A stretch of 5,127 nucleotides of DNA from Akkermansiaceae bacterium (GTDB lineage Bacteria > Verrucomicrobiota > Verrucomicrobiia > Verrucomicrobiales > Akkermansiaceae): the NCBI GenBank assembly GCA_028293225.1, contig JAQGPE010000078.1:1-5127 (forward strand). Reading direction: 5' to 3'. Both the position numbers and the translations under genes were made by a program. This document shows positions 1 to 5,127 of the stretch, piece by piece. Each line of letters starts with the position of its first letter. The stretch's first letter is position 1. The notes under the pieces were generated by a model. It had not been told where the DNA came from, made no database searches, and saw only the letters and a program-made list of their open reading frames with translations.

Positions 1-440
1 GTCGGGGTGACCTCGGCGGTCGGTCCCGGGGTGTCGAGGTGGACCTTGTAGTAGGCGGCATTTGCGACCTCGCTGGCGTGGCTGAAGTCCGAGGCGCGGT
101 CGTCTTCCTTCACCACCAGTTTGCCGAAGACCGGCATCAGCGAGAAATTCGCATAGTCGCCGATCCACGGGCTGGGCTGGTGGGTCTGGCGGATGCCGCG
201 GATCTGCGATTTCCGGTACTGGTAGTAGAAGGTGTTCTTGGCCGGCTCCGTGTAGGGAGCCCACACGTTCATCGGGAACGGCAGGGCGATCGCCGGAAAG
301 GTATTCCCGTGGGAAAAGCCGCCGGTCGAATCCGTCCCCTGGAGCGGATTGGCGAGGCGAACGGGTGGCGTCTCCGCCGCAGTGGCGGATAACGCCGTCA
401 GCGCTGACAAAAGCAGCAGTGCGGACGAGAGTCGTTTCAT
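1..440 (-). CDS. Secreted GH92 family alpha-mannosidase, N-terminal fragment (3' end beyond window)
   Basis: The reading frame starts at the ATG at 440-438 and stays open to the left edge, giving 146 complete codons plus two bases. Residues 1-21 form a signal peptide: M-K-R, then a Leu/Ala-rich core, then an A-T-A cleavage motif at 19-21. The mature part begins with hallmarks of the GH92 N-terminal beta-sandwich domain: NPLQGTDSTGG (31-41), GNTFPAIALPFPMNVWAPYT (45-64), RGIRQTHQPSPWIGDY (81-96), NFSLMP (98-103), FSHASEVANAAYYKVHL (119-135) and the start of an AEVT segment (142-145). GH92 enzymes are calcium-dependent exo-acting alpha-mannosidases that trim mannose from N-glycans or mannans. 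They are usually about 700-800 residues, so about four fifths of the gene is missing, including the C-terminal catalytic acid and base residues. The exact linkage specificity therefore cannot be judged. Export suggests action in the periplasm or outside the cell. No Shine-Dalgarno sequence precedes the ATG, but it is the only start that includes the signal peptide. The 178-bp gap to the efflux genes suggests its own transcription unit. Confidence 0.88.
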   Translation of the reverse strand, partial: MKRLSSALLLLSALTALSATAAETPPVRLANPLQGTDSTGGFSHGNTFPAIALPFPMNVWAPYTEPAKNTFYYQYRKSQIRGIRQTHQPSPWIGDYANFSLMPVFGKLVVKEDDRASDFSHASEVANAAYYKVHLDTPGPTAEVTP

Positions 441-474
441 GATGGGTGATGTCGAACGGGCACGTCTGGACGAA

Positions 475-497
475 AGCCCCCGGCCCGGGGCGGGGCT
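475..497 (-). terminator. GC-rich hairpin, possible weak intrinsic terminator or leader structure
   Basis: The arms AGCCCC (475-480) and GGGGCT (492-497) are perfect complements around an 11-nt GC-rich loop. Read on the minus strand, the stem is followed by only TTC, so the U-tract is very short. It lies about 120 nt after the outer-membrane factor stop and 35 nt before the GH92 start. It could end read-through from the efflux operon, or it could be a structured 5' leader of the GH92 mRNA. The sequence does not decide between these. Confidence 0.3.
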
Positions 498-508
498 CCA
501 AAACGTCG

Positions 509-522
509 TTGAATCGATCCAA
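509..522. promoter_or_regulatory. Candidate LacI-family-type operator upstream of the GH92 gene
   Basis: TTGAATCGATCCAA is a near-perfect palindrome (6 of 7 base pairs match) centred on CG. This resembles operators of LacI-family sugar regulators, such as the TGAATCG half-site seen in Cra/FruR-like sites. It lies about 69 bp upstream of the GH92 start and abuts the weak -10-like hexamer at 522-527, a position where a bound repressor would block transcription. Short palindromes occur by chance and no regulator gene is visible, so this is an inference only. Confidence 0.3.
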
Positions 523-527
523 TCTTA
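522..527 (-). promoter_or_regulatory. Weak -10-like hexamer (TAAGAT) for the GH92 gene
   Basis: On the minus strand TAAGAT matches four of six bases of the sigma-70 -10 consensus. It lies in the most AT-rich part of the gap, about 80 nt before the GH92 start codon. No good -35 box lies 16-18 nt upstream; the nearby TTGATT (545-540) is only 12 nt away. If it is real, transcription is weak or needs an activator, and the leader would carry the GC-rich hairpin at 475-497. Confidence 0.2.
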
Positions 528-556
528 CACGCTCAAGCAAATCAAGTGATCTGGAG

Positions 557-592
557 CGCGATGCCAGAAGGGATGGTCCCGCCAGCATCGCG
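557..592 (-). terminator. Long inverted repeat after the efflux operon, probable mRNA 3'-end hairpin
   Basis: CGCGATGC (557-564) and GCATCGCG (585-592) are a perfect 8-bp inverted repeat. Inside it sits a second perfect stem, GGGA (570-573) with TCCC (577-580), closing a 3-nt loop; small unpaired bulges separate the two stems. It begins 26 nt past the stop codon of the outer-membrane factor gene, where a 3'-end structure is expected. There is no T-run after it on the minus strand, so it is not a classic intrinsic terminator. It may stabilise the mRNA 3' end or work with factor-dependent termination. Confidence 0.45.
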
Positions 593-618
593 TATGAGCT
601 TTCTGTGACAAGAAACGT

Positions 619-2034
619 TCACCATCCACCGCCGAGCGCCTTGATCAGACGGACCGTGGCGATGTAGCCCTGTGCCTGGACGCGGGCGGCCGAGCGCTCG
701 CTGGCGAGGCTGGTGCGCTGGGCGTCCAGAAACTCCAGGTAGCTGACCGAGCCGCTTTCGTAGCGCTGGCGGGCCAGATCGGTGGCCTTGGTGGAATGCG
801 TGACCGCATCGCGCAGGGCATCCGACTGGGTGCGGCGGTAGTGAATCTGGGTCAGCGAGGTCTCCACGTCCTTGATCGCGCCGAGCACCGACTGGCGGTA
901 GGCGGCGATGGCCTCGGCATTCGCGCCGCGGGCACGCTCGACCTTGGCATGGTTCACGAAGCCGCCGGTGATCGGCAGGGTGACGCTGGGACCGAAGCTC
1001 CAGACGCGGCTGTCCGACTGGAACAGGCTGGCGGTGTCCTTGCTGGAGAAGCCGCCCTGTCCGGTGAGGCTGACCGCCGGGAAGTAACCCGCGATGGTGG
1101 CACCGATGTCGGCATTGGTGGAGGCCACCTTGCGCTCGGCGGAGGCGACGTCCGGGCGGCGCTCCAACAGGTTCGCAGGCACGCCGGCCGGGATCTGTGG
1201 CGGAGCTCCGTCCAAAGCGCGCACGGCGATATCGAAGGTGCTGGCAGGCTGGCCGCACAGCACGGCGAGCACGCTGACCGTTTCCTCGCGCTGGCGCTTT
1301 ACGTCGGCTTGGTCGGCCTTGGTGGTGGCGAGTTCGCTTTCCGCCTTGGCCAGATCGGTCTCTGGAATGGTCCCGGCGGTGAAGCGCTGGCGGATCAGGC
1401 CCAGGCTGTTCTCCTGGCTGGCGACGGTGCGATTGATCGCCTCCAGCTCGGTGTCATAGCTACGCAATAGGTAGTAGTTCAAAGCGACATCGCCATTCAG
1501 CGAAAGCAATACGTTGTGATAGTCCGCGGTGGTGGCGTCAGCCGTGGCTTTCACCGACTCGACATTGCGGCGGATGCGGCCCCACAGATCGACCTCGTAG
1601 CTCAGCGTCAGTGGCACATCGTAGCTGTTCAGCATCGCGGAAGGAATCGACAGCGGCACCGGCGAGGCGGAGTTGCCGGAGGTGCGCTGGCGATTGGCAC
1701 TGGCCTTCAGAGAGGCGTCCGGGAAGTAGGCGATCTTGCTGACACCGAGCGTCGCACGCGCCTGGTCGACCCGGGCCATCGCGCCGCGCAGATCCTGATT
1801 GTTCTGGAGCGCCTGCTTTTGGAGCCGGTTCAGTTCGCTGTCGTGGAAGACGGTCCACCACTCGCCGCGCGGAGCGTTGTCGCGCGGCTGGGCGGTCTGC
1901 CATTTCCACTGGGCGGGAGTCTGCTGGGTGGTGTCCGGCTTCTGATAGTCCGGACCCATGGTGCAAGCCGTCAGAATGACCGAGGAGGCCGCCAGGGAAA
2001 GCAGCTTGAGGGATGATGTTTTGGAAGGGGTCAT
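619..2034 (-). CDS. Outer-membrane efflux lipoprotein, OprM/NodT family (RND system outer-membrane factor)
   Basis: This complete gene of 471 codons encodes the TolC-like channel that carries substrates across the periplasm and outer membrane for the RND pump encoded just upstream. The N-terminus is a lipoprotein signal with the lipobox L-T-A-C. Cys24 is the lipidation site, and Thr at +2 fits outer-membrane sorting. It is followed by MGPDYQKP, typical of NodT-type factors. Two homologous OEP repeats are visible: YFPDASL (103-109) matches YFPAVSL (317-323), and RQRFTAGTIPETDLAKAESE (215-234) matches RQRYESGSVSYLEFLDAQRT (422-441). Family landmarks also include YEVDLWGRIRR (146-156) and LLERRPDV (289-296). 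The length is normal for the family (about 460-490). The ATG at 2034 is the only start that keeps the lipoprotein signal, since the next Met (26) lies after the lipobox Cys. It begins 7 bp after the permease stop and lacks a clear Shine-Dalgarno, so translational coupling is likely. Substrate cannot be told from this protein. Confidence 0.95.
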   Translation of the reverse strand: MTPSKTSSLKLLSLAASSVILTACTMGPDYQKPDTTQQTPAQWKWQTAQPRDNAPRGEWWTVFHDSELNRLQKQALQNNQDLRGAMARVDQARATLGVSKIAYFPDASLKASANRQRTSGNSASPVPLSIPSAMLNSYDVPLTLSYEVDLWGRIRRNVESVKATADATTADYHNVLLSLNGDVALNYYLLRSYDTELEAINRTVASQENSLGLIRQRFTAGTIPETDLAKAESELATTKADQADVKRQREETVSVLAVLCGQPASTFDIAVRALDGAPPQIPAGVPANLLERRPDVASAERKVASTNADIGATIAGYFPAVSLTGQGGFSSKDTASLFQSDSRVWSFGPSVTLPITGGFVNHAKVERARGANAEAIAAYRQSVLGAIKDVETSLTQIHYRRTQSDALRDAVTHSTKATDLARQRYESGSVSYLEFLDAQRTSLASERSAARVQAQGYIATVRLIKALGGGW

Positions 2035-2041
2035 CGGGCGA

Positions 2042-5000
2042 TCAGGCTACAGGGATTTCCAGGGCGGTGGTGTCGGGAGCGGAGCCCGCCTCACGGGCGG
2101 CGCGCTTGGCGGCCCGGCGCTGACGCCAAGTGATCACGTCATCGAGCAGCGAATAGACGACCGGCGTGGCCAGCAGGGTCAGCAGCAGCGACATGATCTG
2201 CCCGCCGATGACCACCCCGGCGGTGGCGTGGTTGGTGGCCGCGCCGACGCCTTTCGAGAACATCAGCGGGATCATGCCGGCCACGAAGGCCAGCGTGGTC
2301 ATCAGGATCGGCCGCAAGCGGTCGCGGTTGGCGTGCAGGATGGCATCCAGTCGCGGCATGCCCTCCCGCCGCAATTGCAGCGTGTGGTCGATCTGGAGAA
2401 TGCCGTTCTTCTTCACCATCCCGAACAGCACCAGGATCCCGAGCACCGAGAAAATATTCAGCGACTGGTGGAACAGGATCAGCGACAGGATGGCAAACGG
2501 CAGCGTCAGCGGCAGCGCGATGAGAATGGTGAAGGGGTGCACCCACGACTCGAACTGTGCCGCCAGGATCAGATACATGAAGATGAAGGCCATGCCGAAA
2601 GCGGTCACGAAGGCGATGCCAGCTTTCTTCAGCTCCTTCGAGCGGCCGGTCGGGCCGGTGTCGTAGTCAGCCGGCAGATTCTGCTTCTTCACGATCGTGT
2701 CGATCGCTTCCTGGATCTGGCTTTCGCCGATGCCCGGCGCCGGGTTCGCGGTGATGGTCACCTGGCGGCGGCGGTTGGCGCGGTTGATCTGCGCCGCGCC
2801 TTCGCGGGCCTCGAAGCTGACAACATTCGAGAGCGCCACCGAGCCGCCCTTGGTCGAGGGCACGGTCATCAGGCTCAACGCCTCCTGGGTATTGCGGTAG
2901 GGCGCCTCGGATCTCAGGTGGATGTCGTACTGCTCGCCGCCCTCATTGTAGGTGGAGACATCCGCCCCACCGACCAGCAGCCGCAGGGTGTTCGACAGAT
3001 CGGAAATATTCACGCCGAGCTGGCCGGCCTTCGCACGGTCCACGGTGGCGGTGATCTCCGGCTTGCCATTGATCAGAGTGGAGTCCACGTCGCGGATGCC
3101 GGGGATCTCGCGAACCTCCTTCAGCGCGGCTTCGGCAGCGGCATTGATCCGGTCGAGCTCAGGCCCGGCGATCATGTACTGCACGTTGGCACTGGAGTCG
3201 CCAGTGCTGAAAGGCGGCACCTGCAGCACGGTCAGGCGCAACTCCGGCGGGTAGTGCGGGACGATGTCGCGGCGCACGCGGTCCATGATCGCCTCCTGGT
3301 CATCCTGGCGTTTCGCAGGGTCGCTGAGGCGGACGTAGATGCCGGCCTTGTTCGGGGTGCGCTGGTCGTTGTCGCCGATGGTCAGCAGCGTGTACTCCAC
3401 TCCCGGCATCTGACGGATTTCACGCGCCACGCGCTCGGCCGTGATCTGGGTCGCGGCCAGGGTGGTGCCCTCCGGGGTGCGCAGGTTCACCAGGAACTCC
3501 GCATCCTCCGTCGGCGGCAGCAGCGCCTTCTGCACCACCTTCATCATCGGCACCACGCTGAACAGCGCGGCAAAGCAGGCGATCACCACGATCCAGCGAT
3601 GCTTCATCGAAAAACGCAGCAGACCCATGTAGCCGGTCTCGGCCGGACGATAGAAGAGGTTCACCAGCTTCTCCATCCAGCGCTCGATGAAGTTCGGCCG
3701 CTTCAGCGAAAGCATGCGTGCCGACAGCGCCGGGGCGAGCGTGAAGCTGACCAGCAGCGAGACCACGATGGCGAAGGCCATGGTCAGGCCGAAGCTGCTC
3801 AGGAACTTACCGACGATGCCGCTGAGGAAGGCGACCGGCACGAAAACCGCCAGCAGCGACAGCGTGGTCGCCATGACTGCCAGGCCGATTTCCTTGGTGC
3901 CGCTGATGGCCGCGTCGAAGGGCTTCTCCTTCTTCTCGTGAATGTGGCGGAAGATGTTTTCCACCACGATGATGGCATCATCCACCACGATGCCGACAGC
4001 CAGCGCGAGGGCCACCAGGCTGATCGAGTTCAGCGTGACATTGCCCACCCACATCACGCCGAAGCTGGCGATGATCGAGGTGGGAATGGCCAGCGCCGAG
4101 ATGAAGGTGGCGCGGCCGTTGGCCAGGAAGAACAGCACGATCAGCGCGGCGAAAATCGAGCCCAGCACCAGGTGCTCCTTCACCGCGTCCGTGCTGGTGC
4201 GGATGACCAGCGAGTTGTCACGAACCACTTCCACGCTGTAGCCGTGCGGGATCGTCTTGCGGATATCCTCCAGGCGCTCCTTCACCGCATCGACGACGGC
4301 GATCGTATTTTCCCCCGACTGCTTGCGGATCGACAGCGTCACGGTCGGCTGACCATTGCGCACCGCCACGGTCTGCTGCTCCTCCGCGCCGTCCTCCAGG
4401 CGGGCGACATCGCTGAGCCGCACCAGGCCGCCGGATTTCTCCTTCACCACGATCCGGCCGATGTCATCGACACTCTGCGCCTTGCCCAGCACGCGCAGGC
4501 CGGACTCGTAGCCGGAGCCCTTCACATTGCCGCTGGGGATCTGGATGTTCTGTTGCTTCAGCGCGGTCTGGACGTCGATGGCCGTGAGGTCAAAGGCCCG
4601 CAGGCGCACCGGATCCAGCCAGATATTGATCTGCCGCTTCTGCGCGCCGAGCAGGGTCACCTGCCCCACCCCGGCGACGCTTTCCAACTGGCGGCGCACC
4701 ACCTTGTCGGCCAGCTCGCTGATGTCCCGCACCGGCTTGTCGGCCACCAGCGAGATGCTCATGATCGGCTCTGCGTCCGGATCCAGCTTTTCGACGATCG
4801 GCGTGTCGATGGCGTCGGGCAGGTTCGAGATGATGCGTGTCACGCGGTCCCGCACCTCCTGTGCGGCGACGTCGATTTTCTTATCCAGCGTGAAGGTCAC
4901 CAGCACCTGGGAGATACCCTCCGTGGAGCTGGAGCGGACCTCATCAATGCCGCTGACGGTGTTAACGGCTTCCTCGATCTTGTCGGTGATCTCGGTTTCG

Positions 5001-5127
5001 ATTTCCTTCGGCGTGGCGCCGTCCAGGCGCGTTACGACGGACACCGTAGGGAAGTCCACCTTCGGGAAACGGTCGACCGGCAGCCGGGTGTACCCCAGCA
5101 CGCCGACCACGACGAAAACGAGCACGA
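2042..5127 (-). CDS. RND efflux pump permease, HAE1 (AcrB-like) type, 5' end beyond window
   Basis: This is the inner-membrane, proton-driven pump of a tripartite efflux system. The visible 1027 residues (numbered from base 5125) begin inside transmembrane helix 1 and run to the natural TGA stop. About 20-30 N-terminal residues are missing compared with the usual 1030-1060. The order follows Acr[15 protein letters not shown] after TM1 (15-28), the first periplasmic porter/docking loop (about 30-315, with [10 protein letters not shown] at 151-160), TM2-TM6 (about 316-470), TM7 (about 509-530), the second periplasmic loop (about 535-830) and TM8-TM12 (about 832-996). The proton-relay residues are present: the Asp pair 382-383 in [13 protein letters not shown] (378-390) of TM4, Lys905/906 in GMVKKNGIL (902-910) of TM10, and Arg936, Arg938 and Thr943 in TM11. 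The double Asp points to the drug/hydrophobe (HAE1) branch rather than the metal-exporting CusA branch. A short basic cytoplasmic tail ends the protein. The outer-membrane factor gene follows after 7 bp; the adaptor gene is expected upstream, outside the window. The exact substrate is unknown. Confidence 0.96.
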   Translation of the reverse strand, partial: VLVFVVVGVLGYTRLPVDRFPKVDFPTVSVVTRLDGATPKEIETEITDKIEEAVNTVSGIDEVRSSSTEGISQVLVTFTLDKKIDVAAQEVRDRVTRIISNLPDAIDTPIVEKLDPDAEPIMSISLVADKPVRDISELADKVVRRQLESVAGVGQVTLLGAQKRQINIWLDPVRLRAFDLTAIDVQTALKQQNIQIPSGNVKGSGYESGLRVLGKAQSVDDIGRIVVKEKSGGLVRLSDVARLEDGAEEQQTVAVRNGQPTVTLSIRKQSGENTIAVVDAVKERLEDIRKTIPHGYSVEVVRDNSLVIRTSTDAVKEHLVLGSIFAALIVLFFLANGRATFISALAIPTSIIASFGVMWVGNVTLNSISLVALALAVGIVVDDAIIVVENIFRHIHEKKEKPFDAAISGTKEIGLAVMATTLSLLAVFVPVAFLSGIVGKFLSSFGLTMAFAIVVSLLVSFTLAPALSARMLSLKRPNFIERWMEKLVNLFYRPAETGYMGLLRFSMKHRWIVVIACFAALFSVVPMMKVVQKALLPPTEDAEFLVNLRTPEGTTLAATQITAERVAREIRQMPGVEYTLLTIGDNDQRTPNKAGIYVRLSDPAKRQDDQEAIMDRVRRDIVPHYPPELRLTVLQVPPFSTGDSSANVQYMIAGPELDRINAAAEAALKEVREIPGIRDVDSTLINGKPEITATVDRAKAGQLGVNISDLSNTLRLLVGGADVSTYNEGGEQYDIHLRSEAPYRNTQEALSLMTVPSTKGGSVALSNVVSFEAREGAAQINRANRRRQVTITANPAPGIGESQIQEAIDTIVKKQNLPADYDTGPTGRSKELKKAGIAFVTAFGMAFIFMYLILAAQFESWVHPFTILIALPLTLPFAILSLILFHQSLNIFSVLGILVLFGMVKKNGILQIDHTLQLRREGMPRLDAILHANRDRLRPILMTTLAFVAGMIPLMFSKGVGAATNHATAGVVIGGQIMSLLLTLLATPVVYSLLDDVITWRQRRAAKRAAREAGSAPDTTALEIPVA

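Noticed and set aside
39..392. Plus-strand open frame of 117 codons
   Set aside because: It is antisense to the GH92 fragment, which has a signal peptide and several family motifs; the plus-strand translation resembles no family I know.
540..545. TTGATT as a -35 box for the GH92 promoter
   Set aside because: Only 12 nt separate it from TAAGAT, too short for a sigma-70 promoter, and no better -10 lies at 17 nt.
613..619. AACGTT palindrome near the outer-membrane factor stop as a second operator
   Set aside because: Only six bases are symmetric, flanking symmetry is poor and it lies at the end of the coding region, so chance is the simplest explanation.
542..1258. Minus-strand open frame of 238 codons
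   Set aside because: It overlaps the outer-membrane factor gene in another frame and has Arg/His/Pro-rich composition without family motifs; the true frame has a lipobox and two OEP repeats.
1516..2016. Plus-strand open frame of 166 codons
   Set aside because: It is antisense to the outer-membrane factor gene, whose protein shows full family motifs. The frame is Arg/Gly/Val-rich low-complexity sequence, as expected for the reverse of a high-GC gene.
2166..2666. Plus-strand open frame of 166 codons, and similar shorter plus-strand frames up to 4241
   Set aside because: They lie wholly inside the permease gene on the opposite strand and show no recognisable domain; long antisense frames are common in high-GC genes.
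2042..5127. Heavy-metal (CusA-type) RND pump
   Set aside because: TM4 carries the paired Asp of drug/hydrophobe pumps and I see no methionine-rich metal relay; the HAE1 branch fits better.

Overview
This window holds three genes, all on the minus strand, in high-GC bacterial DNA. They are, in order of transcription: an RND multidrug-type efflux permease (5127 down to 2042, start codon beyond the right edge), an outer-membrane efflux lipoprotein of the OprM/NodT type (2034 down to 619), and the first 146 codons of a secreted glycoside hydrolase family 92 (GH92) alpha-mannosidase (440 down to 1, cut by the left edge).

The permease and the outer-membrane factor are separated by only 7 bp and are almost certainly co-transcribed. 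They are the inner-membrane pump and the outer-membrane exit channel of one tripartite efflux machine. The third part, a periplasmic adaptor (membrane fusion protein), is not in the window; by family habit it would lie just upstream, past position 5127.

A 178-bp non-coding gap (441-618) separates the efflux operon from the GH92 gene. It holds an 8-bp perfect inverted repeat soon after the efflux stop codon, a GC-rich hairpin, and a CG-centred near-palindrome of the LacI-operator kind next to a weak -10 hexamer. This suggests that the mannosidase is a separate, sugar-regulated unit that merely follows the efflux genes.

The organism is a Gram-negative (diderm) bacterium: it has an outer-membrane lipoprotein channel and an RND pump. 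High GC, a secreted GH92 enzyme and the absence of clear Shine-Dalgarno sequences before both visible starts would fit a polysaccharide-degrading lineage such as Verrucomicrobiota, but this is a guess from general impression and not a sequence match. I see no mobile element, RNA gene, CRISPR array or evidently new system here. The parts most worth following up are the GH92 gene and its regulatory gap.
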